DNA of 25,421 bases from Bacillota bacterium (GCA_015059245.1 SVAU01000018.1:1-25421), one strand, 5' to 3'; numbered from the stretch's first letter, positions 1 through 8,260 are shown. The notes: generated by a model not told the origin, from the letters alone. Numbers and translations: made by a program.

Positions 1-941
1 AATACGGAATCAAAGATTTTGAAGACGCAAGAAATATTTGTAAAGAAAAAGGTTTCGACCCTTATGAAATAGTAAAAGGAGTTCAACCAATTTGTTTTGA
101 AAATGCTTGCTGGGCTTATACATTAGGTGCAGCTATAGCTATTAAAAGTGGTAGAACTAAAGCAGCAGATGCTGCAAAAGCAATCGGAGAAGGATTACAA
201 GCATTTTGTATTCCAGGTTCAGTAGCTGATGATCGTAAAGTAGGTTTAGGACATGGTAACTTAGCTTCTATGTTATTAACTGAAGAAACTAAATGTTTTG
301 CATTCTTAGCAGGACATGAATCATTTGCAGCAGCTGAAGGAGCAATCGGTATTGCAAAAAGTGCAAACAAAGTTAGAAAAGAACCACTAAGAGTAATCTT
401 AAATGGTCTTGGAAAAGATGCAGCACAAGTAATTTCAAGAATTAATGGATTTACATATGTTCAAACTGAATTTGATTTCTTTACTGGTAAAGTAAACGTA
501 GTAAAAGAAATTCCATATTCAGATGGTGAAAGAAGTAAAGTTAGATGTTATGGAGCTAACGATGTTAGAGAAGGTGTAGCAATAATGCATCTTGAAGGTG
601 TTGATGTATCAATTACTGGTAACTCAACAAACCCAACTCGTTTCCAACATCCAGTAGCTGGAACATACAAAAAAGAATGTATTGAACTAGGTAAAAAATA
701 CTTCTCAGTAGCATCAGGTGGAGGAACAGGAAGAACTCTTCACCCAGACAATATGGCAGCTGGTCCTGCTTCATATGGTATGACAGATACTATGGGAAGA
801 ATGCATAGTGATGCACAATTCGCTGGTTCATCTTCGGTACCTGCTCACGTAGAAATGATGGGACTTATCGGTATGGGTAACAACCCAATGGTAGGAGCAA
901 CAGTATCTATCGCAGTAGCAGTAGAAGAATCTTGTAAATAA
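1..941 (+). CDS. GGGtGRT-family protein (5' end outside window)
   Basis: The reading frame is open from the first full codon at position 3, so this is the last 312 residues of a longer gene whose start lies upstream. The C-terminal half holds the family signature GGGTGRTLHPDNMAAGP (723-773), followed by a Met- and Gly-rich tail with a SYGMTDTMGRMHSDAQF block. This matches the GGGtGRT protein family, usually about 330 residues, so only a short N-terminal piece is missing. The biochemical role is not established. From family knowledge, the gene often lies next to a NifU-like Fe-S scaffold gene, which would be just outside the window. Several Cys residues are present, but no classical CxxC cluster. 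It ends in TAA directly followed by an intrinsic terminator. Family assignment is firm; function is open. Confidence 0.9.
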   Translation, partial: YGIKDFEDARNICKEKGFDPYEIVKGVQPICFENACWAYTLGAAIAIKSGRTKAADAAKAIGEGLQAFCIPGSVADDRKVGLGHGNLASMLLTEETKCFAFLAGHESFAAAEGAIGIAKSANKVRKEPLRVILNGLGKDAAQVISRINGFTYVQTEFDFFTGKVNVVKEIPYSDGERSKVRCYGANDVREGVAIMHLEGVDVSITGNSTNPTRFQHPVAGTYKKECIELGKKYFSVASGGGTGRTLHPDNMAAGPASYGMTDTMGRMHSDAQFAGSSSVPAHVEMMGLIGMGNNPMVGATVSIAVAVEESCK

Positions 942-962
942 GAGGATTAACTCCTCTTTTTC
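941..962 (+). terminator. Intrinsic terminator after GGGtGRT gene
   Basis: Stem AGAGGA (941-946), loop TTAAC, TCCTCT (952-957), then a T-run to 961. It starts at the last base of the stop codon. Confidence 0.85.
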
Positions 963-1021
963 TTATGCATAATAATATTTCTTAAACATATACTTAAAAT
1001 GAAAGAGAGGAAATAATTATT

Positions 1022-1282
1022 ATGGAAATATTAAAAGTATCCAGTAAATCAAATCCAAGTAAAGTAGCAGGTGCTATTGCTAATATCTTTAGAGAAAAAG
1101 GTGGAGTAGAACTACAAACAGTAGGAGCAGGAGCACTTAACCAAGCAGTAAAAGCCGTATCAATAGCTAGAGGTTACATCTCACCAAGTGGAATAAACCT
1201 AGTTTGCATACCAGCATTTACTGATATCGAAATAGACGGAAAAGAAAAAACTGCTATAAAACTAATAATAGAAGCCAAATAA
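1022..1282 (+). CDS. spoVS: Stage V sporulation protein S (SpoVS)
   Basis: An 86-residue protein, the usual family length, that begins MEILKVSSKSNPSKVAGAI and holds the GAGALNQAVKA and ARGY segments typical of SpoVS. The family is a small Alba-like nucleic-acid-binding fold. In Bacillus it is needed for spore-coat assembly and core dehydration, and homologues also occur in some non-sporulating bacteria. The start has a clear Shine-Dalgarno (GAGAGGAA, 1004-1011). It stands alone between two terminators. I did not find a convincing sigma-H promoter; a TAAAAT -10 lies at 995-1000 without a good -35. A CotE-like gene is present at 24080. Identification is high confidence; a sporulation role in this organism is inference. 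Confidence 0.95.
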   Translation: MEILKVSSKSNPSKVAGAIANIFREKGGVELQTVGAGALNQAVKAVSIARGYISPSGINLVCIPAFTDIEIDGKEKTAIKLIIEAK

Positions 1283-1295
1283 GGCTTCTTTTTTT
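1271..1295 (+). terminator. Intrinsic terminator of spoVS
   Basis: Stem GAAGCC (1271-1276) and GGCTTC (1283-1288), then seven T. The 5' arm encodes the last codons and the stop lies in the loop. The T-tract runs straight into the next promoter's -35. Confidence 0.88.
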
Positions 1296-1321
1296 GACAA
1301 AATCACTAAAATAAATATAAT
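1294..1321 (+). promoter_or_regulatory. Promoter for gamma-glutamylcyclotransferase-like gene
   Basis: Consensus TTGACA (1294-1299), 16-base spacer, TATAAT (1316-1321). The -35 begins in the T-tract of the spoVS terminator. Confidence 0.85.
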
Positions 1322-1364
1322 ATTCATCTAGAAATCACCAAGAAACGTCTATAAAGGAGATTAT

Positions 1365-1832
1365 ATGAAAAGATATTATTTAGCATATGGAAGTAATCTT
1401 AATATCGATGAAATGAAACAACGATGTCCATTTGCTATTCCAGTAGGAGCAGCAGTTATAAAAGATTACCGACTAGTATACAAAGGAACAAAAAAAATAA
1501 GTTATCTTACTATCGAACCATGCGAAGGTAGTATAGTGCCAGTTGGAGTATATGAAATAACACCAATGGATGAACTAAACTTAGACTACTATGAAGGAAC
1601 ACCAACACTATACACAAAACAAACAATAACAGTATCATTATATGGTCAAGATATAGAAGCTATAGTATATATAATGAATCCTAACTATTCATATAATCTA
1701 CCATCAGAATCATATGTACGTAGATGTTTACAAGGTTACCAAAACTTTCACTTTAATCATGAAATCCTAAATAATGCATTACAAAATACAATAGACAATA
1801 TAGCTAAAGAACTAGTAAAAGAAATAATATAA
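1365..1832 (+). CDS. Gamma-glutamylcyclotransferase (AIG2-like) family protein
   Basis: A 155-residue cytosolic protein that begins MKRYYLAYGSNLN. The YGSNL glycine loop near residues 8-12 is the substrate-binding hallmark of the gamma-glutamylcyclotransferase/AIG2 fold. The acidic DYYEG segment near residues 74-78 sits where the family's catalytic Glu lies. Members release 5-oxoproline from gamma-glutamyl amines or dipeptides, but many bacterial ones have unknown substrates, so no reaction is claimed here. A strong AAAGGAGA Shine-Dalgarno lies 6-7 bases before the ATG, and a consensus promoter is at 1294-1321. No terminator separates it from the next gene, which has its own -10 box, so partial read-through is likely. 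Confidence 0.85.
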   Translation: MKRYYLAYGSNLNIDEMKQRCPFAIPVGAAVIKDYRLVYKGTKKISYLTIEPCEGSIVPVGVYEITPMDELNLDYYEGTPTLYTKQTITVSLYGQDIEAIVYIMNPNYSYNLPSESYVRRCLQGYQNFHFNHEILNNALQNTIDNIAKELVKEII

Positions 1833-1847
1833 AAAATAAATATTACA

Positions 1848-1856
1848 TGTTATAAT
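1848..1856 (+). promoter_or_regulatory. Extended -10 promoter
   Basis: TGTTATAAT (TG at 1848, TATAAT 1851-1856) 26 bases before the next start; no clear -35. Confidence 0.65.
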
Positions 1857-1881
1857 TAACTTATAATAAAGGGATGATAAC

Positions 1882-2601
1882 ATGCTAGAAGATATTAAAT
1901 TTGAATTACATAGATTACTTTATTCAAACGAAGAAATAGATGAATTACTATTAAAAAAGAATCTTTATCTTTTACTAAAAGAAAGTATAAAAGAAAGAAA
2001 CTACGAAATAACAATAGGTTCTTATGAATTCAATATAACACCTCAAGACTTATCAGTAAAATATGTAACAGATAATACTACAGTAGAAGTATCTAATGAA
2101 GATGTATATTATGAAACAACAAGAGATACTGAAACTAGATTCTTTTGTATTAGCCAAGTAAAAAAGAGTGAATTCTTAATGGATGTACCTTTAATAAGAG
2201 TAACTGGATCAGTAACTAATATTGCTGATATATGTGAAGAACACTACTTATTTGAACTATATACAGATGATGAAAATGATAGTATTAGAAACTATTTAAA
2301 TCTACCTAGTGATACAAAGATAAGTGAACTAAACTTAGATCCACAAAGAGCTACAATGGTTCATAGAAAAGTAAAAAGAGATGATCCTAGAACAGATGTA
2401 ATAGATTTACTTACTCCAAACAAAGTAATACCAGTATTTCTAGATACAATAGTAGAAAAGTATAAAGCATTACCTGATAGAAAAGAATACAATCCAAATA
2501 ACTATACAGAACTACTACCTACATTAGAAGATAAAAAGAAAACTATAAGATTCATTTATGGTGCTATAGTAGATTTTTATTCAGAGTACTTAAATAATTA
2601 A
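1882..2601 (+). CDS. Hypothetical protein, 239 aa
   Basis: I do not recognise this protein. It is soluble, with no signal peptide or membrane segment. It starts with an acidic and leucine-rich stretch (LEDIKFELHRLLYS, then two helices), moves through a mixed beta-rich middle (ITIGSYEFNITPQDLSVKY), and has charged C-terminal helices. No catalytic or metal motif stands out. The start is set by GGGATGATAAC just upstream and an extended -10 at 1848. It is followed by its own terminator and then by pta, which has a separate -10. Its codon use matches its neighbours, so it looks like a resident gene. Confidence 0.75.
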   Translation: MLEDIKFELHRLLYSNEEIDELLLKKNLYLLLKESIKERNYEITIGSYEFNITPQDLSVKYVTDNTTVEVSNEDVYYETTRDTETRFFCISQVKKSEFLMDVPLIRVTGSVTNIADICEEHYLFELYTDDENDSIRNYLNLPSDTKISELNLDPQRATMVHRKVKRDDPRTDVIDLLTPNKVIPVFLDTIVEKYKALPDRKEYNPNNYTELLPTLEDKKKTIRFIYGAIVDFYSEYLNN

Positions 2602-2625
2602 AAAGTGTATTTTACACTTTTTTTT
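2601..2625 (+). terminator. Intrinsic terminator before pta
   Basis: Stem AAAAGTGTA (2601-2609), loop TTT, TACACTTTT (2613-2621) with a long T-run. It begins at the stop codon. Confidence 0.85.
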
Positions 2626-2640
2626 AATACAAAAAAATAA

Positions 2641-2646
2641 TATAAT
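2641..2646 (+). promoter_or_regulatory. -10 box for pta
   Basis: TATAAT, 22 bases before the pta ATG. The place for a -35 falls in the preceding T-tract, with no consensus match. Confidence 0.45.
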
Positions 2647-2668
2647 TAAATACGAAAGAAGGGTAATA

Positions 2669-3667
2669 ATGAATTTTATAGATTCAATAAAAGAAAAAGC
2701 ACGTAATAACGTGAAGAAAATAGTTCTTCCAGAAAGTATGGATGTTCGTGTATTAGAAGCAGCATCAATATGTTCTAAAGAGGAAATAGCAAAAATAATA
2801 TTAATAGGAAAGAAAGACGAAGTAGAAGCACTAGCTAAAGAAAATAATATAGATATTTCTTTAACTACAATAGTAGATCCTTTTACTAATGAATTAACTG
2901 ATAAATTAGTTAATGATTTATACGAACTAAGAAAAGAAAAAGGTATGACTTTAGAATCAGCAAGAGAATTCCTAACAACAGATTACATGTATTATGCATG
3001 TATGTTAGTTCATGAAGACTTAGCTGATGGAGTAGTATCAGGAGCTTGTCATTCAACTGCTAATACAATGAGACCAGCATTACAAATTATTAAGACAGCA
3101 CCAGATGCTAAACTAGTATCTACATGTTTCTTAATGATTGTACCTAACTGTGAATATGGTCTAAATGGTACATTCGTATTTGGAGATTGTGCAATAGAAC
3201 AAAATCCAGATCCAGAAAAATTAGCAGCTATAGCAGCATCTTCTAGTAAAACATTTGAAACTTTTACAGGAGAAAAAGCAATAACTGCAATGTTATCTCA
3301 CTCAACAATGGGTAGTGCAAAACATGAACACATTGATAAAGTTGTAGAAGCAGTTAAAATAGCTAAAGAACAATATCCAGAATACTTAATAGATGGTGAA
3401 ATGCAATTAGATGCAGCAATAGTACCAAGTGTAGCTGCAAGTAAAGCACCAGAATCAAAAGTAGCAGGACACGCTAATACATTAATCTTCCCAGATCTAG
3501 ACGCTGGTAATATTGGTTATAAACTAGTACAAAGACTTGCTAAAGCAGAAGCATACGGTCCAATAACTCAAGGTATTAAAAAACCAGTTAATGACCTATC
3601 AAGAGGATGTAGTACTGAAGACATAATCGGTGTAGTAGCAATAACTGCTGTTCAAGCACAAAAATAA
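2669..3667 (+). CDS. pta: Phosphate acetyltransferase
   Basis: A 332-residue enzyme, the normal length for the short Pta class. It interconverts acetyl-CoA and acetyl phosphate in the cytosol and, with acetate kinase, makes ATP by substrate-level phosphorylation. Visible family blocks are the N-terminal KKIVLPESMDVRVLEAA, the central ADGVVSGACHSTANTMRPALQ, the FVFGDCAIEQNPDPEKLA segment, and the C-terminal KVAGHANTLIFPDLDAGNIGYK. The start has GAAGGG 7 bases upstream. No ackA is adjacent. It is monocistronic and converges on the gene at 3692 through a shared terminator. The presence of pta fits a fermentative metabolism. Confidence 0.96.
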   Translation: MNFIDSIKEKARNNVKKIVLPESMDVRVLEAASICSKEEIAKIILIGKKDEVEALAKENNIDISLTTIVDPFTNELTDKLVNDLYELRKEKGMTLESAREFLTTDYMYYACMLVHEDLADGVVSGACHSTANTMRPALQIIKTAPDAKLVSTCFLMIVPNCEYGLNGTFVFGDCAIEQNPDPEKLAAIAASSSKTFETFTGEKAITAMLSHSTMGSAKHEHIDKVVEAVKIAKEQYPEYLIDGEMQLDAAIVPSVAASKAPESKVAGHANTLIFPDLDAGNIGYKLVQRLAKAEAYGPITQGIKKPVNDLSRGCSTEDIIGVVAITAVQAQK

Positions 3668-3693
3668 AAGAACTCAATTTGAGTTCTTTTTTT
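3666..3693. terminator. Bidirectional terminator between pta and the 453-aa gene
   Basis: AAAAGAACTCAA (3666-3677) pairs with TTGAGTTCTTTT (3679-3690), with A-tract and T-tract on the two sides. It serves both convergent genes. Confidence 0.85.
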
Positions 3694-5053
3694 AACTTAA
3701 TAAATATAAAGTAATTGCAGTAAGTATAATAGCAATACCTATAATAAATGCTATAACTTGTACTGTACTAATCATACCAGCATTATCTTCATCTTGTTGT
3801 TGGCCATAATTATCAACTGGTCTAATTCTTTGTAACTTCTTAACGCTATCTTCAACTTTGTCAGGACTTAAATTATCTTGATCAAGTTCATCAACTTGTT
3901 CCATTTCTTCTAACTTAGTAATAGCTTCTCTTTGTTTTTCATTTAAAGGTACATGTACATCACCATATTGTAATTCATATACATACGCTCTAAAATCTAA
4001 TAACATCTTTCTTAATTCAGGAACTAAATAATCTTCATAAATAATTAAATCTCCTAAATAACCATAATATAAATTAACACTATTTCTTTGTTCTTCAGTT
4101 AATTGTTCTGGTGAATTTAATAAATCATAGAACTCTTGAGTTTGAATTAATAAAGCTTCTATTTTTTCTTCATCTTTTTCAAATACTTCATTATTACTAT
4201 CTACAGTTTCATCTACACCAGCTTCACTACCTACCAAAGAAGTTTCAGTAGTAGTTCTAGATATAGTATCAGTACCAACTACATTTTGATCATGTTGATT
4301 AACTAATAAATCACCAAATTCATTTTGATCAAAGGTAACAATTCTATGATTACCAGGATCATCTTTATCAGCGATAATTGCTATATCATGTTCTTCACTA
4401 GCAACTACATCTGTACTCTTATCATGTTTATATGGTTCATTAACTCTTTCTAACTTATTAGCAAATTCTTCAGAAGTAGAATCTTTATCCATTAAATTCT
4501 CTGCAGTATTAAGTCTTACATCATATAACTTTCTATATACAGCTTCTATTAATTGATCAGGAGTAACTGCGTCACCATATTGTAACTTTAATAAATCATA
4601 TATATCAAATACATTAACATTTCTATCATTAGGAAATAAATGATCTTTTCCAGTACTATCAACAATATTAATATATTCACGTTTAATGCCTTGATCGTTC
4701 TTCTTAACTATACTAATATTTCTCATTAAAGGATTTTCTTGTTTTATAGTTTCTATTTTCTTTTGAGATTCATCTTCATCTTTTTCTTTACCTTTTGTAA
4801 CAGTATTAGTATTACCAAGTAAAGTAGCATGTAATCTAATGATCTTAAATACATCTTCTGGAGATAAACTTCCTAATGATGCAGCAAAGTTATTATTATC
4901 TGCTAGTAAATCATTAATATTAAATCCACTAATATCAACTTCTTCACCATTATATTTAAGCATATTTTCTTCTAAAGTAATCCCATCAAAAGAAGTAGGA
5001 CTTTGTTCATATAAAACTGCTAATGTATTAGCATTAACACTTAATGTATCCAT
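3692..5053 (-). CDS. Hypothetical tail-anchored acidic protein, 453 aa
   Basis: I do not recognise this protein. It has a long, strongly acidic cytosolic part rich in Asp, Glu, Asn and Gln with no signal peptide. A single hydrophobic segment lies at the very C-terminus (MISTVQVIAFIIGIAIILTA, about 430-450) and ends with a few residues, which is tail-anchor topology. A low-complexity charged stretch (KGKEKDEDESQKK, near 87-99) separates an N-terminal region from the middle, and residues about 315-415 look like a helical bundle. The Shine-Dalgarno is AGGGTGAT on the minus strand (plus 5057-5064), 4 bases from the ATG. The promoter is back-to-back with that of sufB. Its role is unknown; the tail anchor suggests a membrane-associated scaffold, which is inference. 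Confidence 0.75.
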   Translation of the reverse strand: MDTLSVNANTLAVLYEQSPTSFDGITLEENMLKYNGEEVDISGFNINDLLADNNNFAASLGSLSPEDVFKIIRLHATLLGNTNTVTKGKEKDEDESQKKIETIKQENPLMRNISIVKKNDQGIKREYINIVDSTGKDHLFPNDRNVNVFDIYDLLKLQYGDAVTPDQLIEAVYRKLYDVRLNTAENLMDKDSTSEEFANKLERVNEPYKHDKSTDVVASEEHDIAIIADKDDPGNHRIVTFDQNEFGDLLVNQHDQNVVGTDTISRTTTETSLVGSEAGVDETVDSNNEVFEKDEEKIEALLIQTQEFYDLLNSPEQLTEEQRNSVNLYYGYLGDLIIYEDYLVPELRKMLLDFRAYVYELQYGDVHVPLNEKQREAITKLEEMEQVDELDQDNLSPDKVEDSVKKLQRIRPVDNYGQQQDEDNAGMISTVQVIAFIIGIAIILTAITLYLLS

Positions 5054-5070
5054 ATCATCACCCTATAATA

Positions 5071-5099
5071 ATAGTATCAAAGAAATACCTTATTTTCAA
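5071..5099 (-). promoter_or_regulatory. Promoter of the 453-aa gene
   Basis: On the minus strand: TTGAAA (plus 5094-5099), 17-base spacer, TACTAT (plus 5071-5076). Its -35 overlaps the sufB -35. Confidence 0.7.
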
Positions 5100-5121
5100 A
5101 TAATAATTCTTGTTGTATAAT
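5093..5121 (+). promoter_or_regulatory. Promoter of sufB
   Basis: TTTTCA (5093-5098), 17-base spacer, TATAAT (5116-5121). The start site would be near 5128, leaving a leader of about 10 bases or less. Confidence 0.7.
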
Positions 5122-5136
5122 ATGAACGTGATGTTT

Positions 5137-6432
5137 ATGAAAAAAGAACTAAATGAGCAATTTGTTATAGATTTATCAAAGAAAAAGAATGAACCTGAAT
5201 GGATGTTAGAATTCCGTCTTAAATCATTTAAGAAATTTCAAGAATTAGATAATCCTGATTTTGGTCCAACTATAGATATAGATTTTGATAATATTACTTA
5301 TTATAAATCAGATGATAAAAAACTAACTAATGATTGGGACAAAGTAAGTTGTAACATTCGTAATAGTTTCGAAGACTTAGGTGTCATCGATGCAGAAAAT
5401 AAATACTTAGGTGGAGTAACAAACCAATTCGAAAGTGAAGTAGTTTATCATAATCAATCTATTAAAGATGAAGGCATAATATTTACTTCTACAGATGATG
5501 CTTTACAAAAATATCCAGAACTATTTAAAGAGTATTTTAATTCTTTAGTAAACTATGCTGAAAATAAATACACTGCATTAAATGGAGCAGTATGGTCAGG
5601 AGGATCATTTATCTATATTCCAAAAGGAGTAAAAGTAGATAGACCTCTACAAAGTTATTTCCGTATAGAAACAGAATCACTAGGTCAATTCGAAAGAACT
5701 ATTATTATAGTTGATGAAGGAGCAGACCTAAGTTATATAGAAGGATGTACTGCTAAAGAATATAGTTCTACATCTCTACATGCAGGTGTAGTAGAAATAT
5801 TCATAAAGAAGAATGCTCGTTGTAGATATTCTACTATTCAAAACTGGTCTACAGACGTATATAACTTAGTTACTAAAAGAGCTATTGTAGATGAAGATGG
5901 TTTAATGGAATGGGTAGATGGTAACATTGGTAGTAAAGTAACAATGAAATACCCATCATGTATATTAAGAGGAGAAGGTGCAACAGGTAACTCAATATCT
6001 ATTGCATATGCTAAAGAAGGTCAACAACTAGATGCAGGAGCAAAAATGATTCATCTAGCACCTAATACTAAGAGTAATATAGTTAGTAAATCAATCGCTG
6101 AAAAAGGTGGAGTAAGTAACTATAGAGGTACAACTAGAATAACTAAGAATGCTAAAAATAGTAAAGCATCAATCAAGTGTGATACTATTCTACTAGATGA
6201 TATATCTAAGAGTGATACATTCCCTAAAAATATATTAGGTAATAGTAGTAGTGTTTTAGAACACGAAGCAACTATATCAAAAGTATCAGCAGAAAAGATG
6301 TTCTACTTAACTAGTAAAGGATTAAGTGAAGACACTGCTAAAGAATTACTTATCATGGGATTTATTAGTGACTTTAAAAAAGAACTACCTATGGAATACG
6401 CAGTTGAACTAAATAGATTATTAAAAGAATAA
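5137..6432 (+). CDS. sufB: Fe-S cluster assembly protein SufB
   Basis: A 431-residue SufB/SufD-family protein, the scaffold that with SufC (ATPase) and SufD builds Fe-S clusters. N-terminal KNEPEWMLEFRLKS is the SufB hallmark. The beta-helix core contains NGAVWSGGSFIYIPKGVKV and YIEGCTAKEYSSTSLHAGVVEI, and the C-terminus has HEATISKVSAEKMFYLTSKG. The Cys in IEGCTA and the His-Glu near the end are the residues expected at the scaffold site. I placed the start at 5137 because GTGAT (5128-5132) gives the 4-base Shine-Dalgarno spacing seen in neighbours. Starts further upstream lie in the promoter's -10; 5131 is the alternative. No sufC, sufD, sufS or sufU lies beside it in this window. Confidence 0.93.
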   Translation: MKKELNEQFVIDLSKKKNEPEWMLEFRLKSFKKFQELDNPDFGPTIDIDFDNITYYKSDDKKLTNDWDKVSCNIRNSFEDLGVIDAENKYLGGVTNQFESEVVYHNQSIKDEGIIFTSTDDALQKYPELFKEYFNSLVNYAENKYTALNGAVWSGGSFIYIPKGVKVDRPLQSYFRIETESLGQFERTIIIVDEGADLSYIEGCTAKEYSSTSLHAGVVEIFIKKNARCRYSTIQNWSTDVYNLVTKRAIVDEDGLMEWVDGNIGSKVTMKYPSCILRGEGATGNSISIAYAKEGQQLDAGAKMIHLAPNTKSNIVSKSIAEKGGVSNYRGTTRITKNAKNSKASIKCDTILLDDISKSDTFPKNILGNSSSVLEHEATISKVSAEKMFYLTSKGLSEDTAKELLIMGFISDFKKELPMEYAVELNRLLKE

Positions 6433-6443
6433 TCTATTTTTTT
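6411..6443 (+). terminator. Intrinsic terminator of sufB
   Basis: Twelve-base stem AAATAGATTATT (6411-6422) and AATAATCTATTT (6428-6439), then Ts. The 5' arm encodes the last residues of SufB. Confidence 0.85.
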
Positions 6444-6449
6444 ATTATA

Positions 6450-6478
6450 TATACACGATATACACTATATGTTATAAT
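6450..6478 (+). promoter_or_regulatory. Promoter of the SDR gene
   Basis: Extended -10 TGTTATAAT (6470-6478) with a weak -35 TATACA (6450-6455) at 17 bases. Confidence 0.7.
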
Positions 6479-6504
6479 AAAAATATAAAGATAGGAGAAA
6501 TGGT

Positions 6505-7284
6505 ATGGAATTTAACTTTAAAGGAAAAATCGCATTAGTTACTGGAGGAGGAAGCGGTCTAGGAAGAGAATGTGCATTATTATTCGCTAAAGGCGGAGCA
6601 AATGTATTAGTAGCAGATTTAATTCCTGAAAGATGCGAAACTGTAGCTAAAGAAGTAGAAGCTCTAGGAGTAGAAGCAATTGCTTATGCTTTAGACGTTA
6701 CAGATTATAAACAAGTAGCGGACATGTATAAAGTTGCAGTAGACAGATGGGGTACAGTAGACTTCGTAGTAAATAGTGCAGGTGTATGTTTAACAGAAGA
6801 ATTAACAGCACAATCATTAAAAGATATCGATTTATCTATTGATGTAAATATTAAAGGAACAATCTACTCTTGTAGAGAAGCGCTAGCTATAATGAGACCT
6901 AAAAAATATGGAAAGATAGTTAATATGTCTTCTATAGCAGCAAAAGCTTGCTTAGGTGGATTCAGTGTATATAGTGCAACTAAATCTGCAGTATTAGCAG
7001 CAACTGCTTGCTTAGGAAGAGAAGCAGCATTAGACAATGTAACAGTTAACTGTATTTGTCCAGGTATAATTAAAACTAGTATGTGGGAAGAAATCCTTGA
7101 TCAACTAGCTGGAGATGACCAAGCTAAGAGAGATGAAGTATGGGCACAATGGACTGCTGGAACACCAAATGGAAAACCACAAGATCCAATTGATATAGCT
7201 AATATGGTTGCATTCTTATGTACAGAAGAAGCTAGATACATCACTTCACAAAACATTGGTGTAGATGGTGGATATACATTCTAA
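6505..7284 (+). CDS. SDR-family NAD(P)-dependent oxidoreductase (FabG-like)
   Basis: A 259-residue classical short-chain dehydrogenase/reductase. The Rossmann cofactor loop is TGGGSGLG (residues 13-20), an Asp follows beta-2 (VADL), NSAG marks beta-4, and catalytic Ser (VNMSSIA) and YSATK (Tyr and Lys) are intact. The C-terminal DGGYTF ending is usual. The Asp at the end of beta-2 favours NAD(H) over NADP(H) by the family rule. It resembles 3-oxoacyl-ACP reductases and polyol or hydroxysteroid dehydrogenases, and the substrate cannot be told from sequence. The gene is monocistronic, with its own extended -10 promoter and terminator, so there is no fatty-acid operon context to support a FabG role. 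Confidence 0.92.
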   Translation: MEFNFKGKIALVTGGGSGLGRECALLFAKGGANVLVADLIPERCETVAKEVEALGVEAIAYALDVTDYKQVADMYKVAVDRWGTVDFVVNSAGVCLTEELTAQSLKDIDLSIDVNIKGTIYSCREALAIMRPKKYGKIVNMSSIAAKACLGGFSVYSATKSAVLAATACLGREAALDNVTVNCICPGIIKTSMWEEILDQLAGDDQAKRDEVWAQWTAGTPNGKPQDPIDIANMVAFLCTEEARYITSQNIGVDGGYTF

Positions 7285-7307
7285 AAGTATCGCAAGATAC
7301 TTTTTTT
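7283..7307 (+). terminator. Intrinsic terminator of the SDR gene
   Basis: AAAAGTATC (7283-7291), GCAA tetraloop, GATACTTTT (7296-7304), T-run. Confidence 0.88.
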
Positions 7308-7347
7308 ATTACTCAACTTTTAGTTCCTATAAAAAGCAATATATTTA

Positions 7348-7356
7348 TGATAAAAT
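7348..7356 (+). promoter_or_regulatory. Extended -10 promoter of the ABC operon
   Basis: TGATAAAAT (TG at 7348, TAAAAT 7351-7356), 24 bases before the start; no good -35. Confidence 0.55.
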
Positions 7357-7379
7357 TATATTAGATAGGAGAGTTAAAT

Positions 7380-8249
7380 ATGGCAATTCTAGAAATAAAA
7401 AATCTAACTAAGTACTATGGAAAAATAAAAGGTGTAGAAAATTTATCTCTATCATTAGAAGAAGGAGAAATCTTTGGTTTTATCGGACCTAATGGTGCGG
7501 GAAAATCTACAACTATTCGTTCTATAATGAATCTAATAAATAAAACAAAAGGAACCGTTTTAATAGATGGAAAAGAATTTGATAGAAACGATACAACAAC
7601 AAAAGAAAAAATAGGTTATCTACCAAGTGAAATATTCCTATATGATGATTTGACAGTTAAACAAATGTTAGATTATCATGAATCATTTTATAAGAAAGAT
7701 ACATTAAAAAGAAGAAAAGAATTAGTTAAATTATTTGAATTAGATGAAACAAAAATGATAGAAGATTTATCTTTAGGTAACCAAAAGAAACTAGGAATAG
7801 TATTATCTCTAATACATGAACCTAAAATTCTTATCCTAGATGAACCAACTAGTGGACTAGATCCAATTATGCAAAATACATTCCATAACATACTAAAAGA
7901 AGAAAAGAAAAAAGGAACTACTATTTTTTATTCAACTCATATCTTAAGCGATATATCTAAAGTATGCGATAGAGTAGGTATTATAAAAGATGGAAGTTTA
8001 ATAAAAGTAGAAACAATGAAAGAATTATCTAAAAAGAATCTTACTTTTGTTAAACTAATATCAAAAGACATAGAAGATATTATTAAAGACTTAAAACTAG
8101 AAGTAATAGAACAAACCAATAATGAAATAAAATTTGCTAATAAACTATCTCCTAATGATTTAATAAAAAAATTATCTAAATATGATATAGAAAAAATATT
8201 AATAGAAGAAGCAACATTAGAAGAAATGTTCTTACACTATTATAAGTAG
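7380..8249 (+). CDS. ABC transporter ATP-binding protein
   Basis: A 289-residue ABC ATPase of the CcmA/multidrug type. Walker A GPNGAGKST (about 36-44), Q-loop region LPSEIFLYDD, signature LSLGNQKK (a variant of LSGGQ), Walker B ILILDEPTSGLD and switch His in STHILSD are all present, so ATP hydrolysis should work. The C-terminal extension of about 80 residues is usual for this subfamily. It lies 11 bases before the permease gene and is surely translated from the same mRNA. The exported substrate is unknown. The signature carries Leu-Gly-Asn in place of Gly-Gly-Gln, a common tolerated change. Confidence 0.95.
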   Translation: MAILEIKNLTKYYGKIKGVENLSLSLEEGEIFGFIGPNGAGKSTTIRSIMNLINKTKGTVLIDGKEFDRNDTTTKEKIGYLPSEIFLYDDLTVKQMLDYHESFYKKDTLKRRKELVKLFELDETKMIEDLSLGNQKKLGIVLSLIHEPKILILDEPTSGLDPIMQNTFHNILKEEKKKGTTIFYSTHILSDISKVCDRVGIIKDGSLIKVETMKELSKKNLTFVKLISKDIEDIIKDLKLEVIEQTNNEIKFANKLSPNDLIKKLSKYDIEKILIEEATLEEMFLHYYK

Positions 8250-8260
8250 GGAGGATTATT

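Noticed and set aside
5110..5136. In-frame TTG (5110) and ATG (5122) as sufB starts
   Set aside because: They lie in or next to the TATAAT box at 5116-5121, upstream of the likely transcription start.
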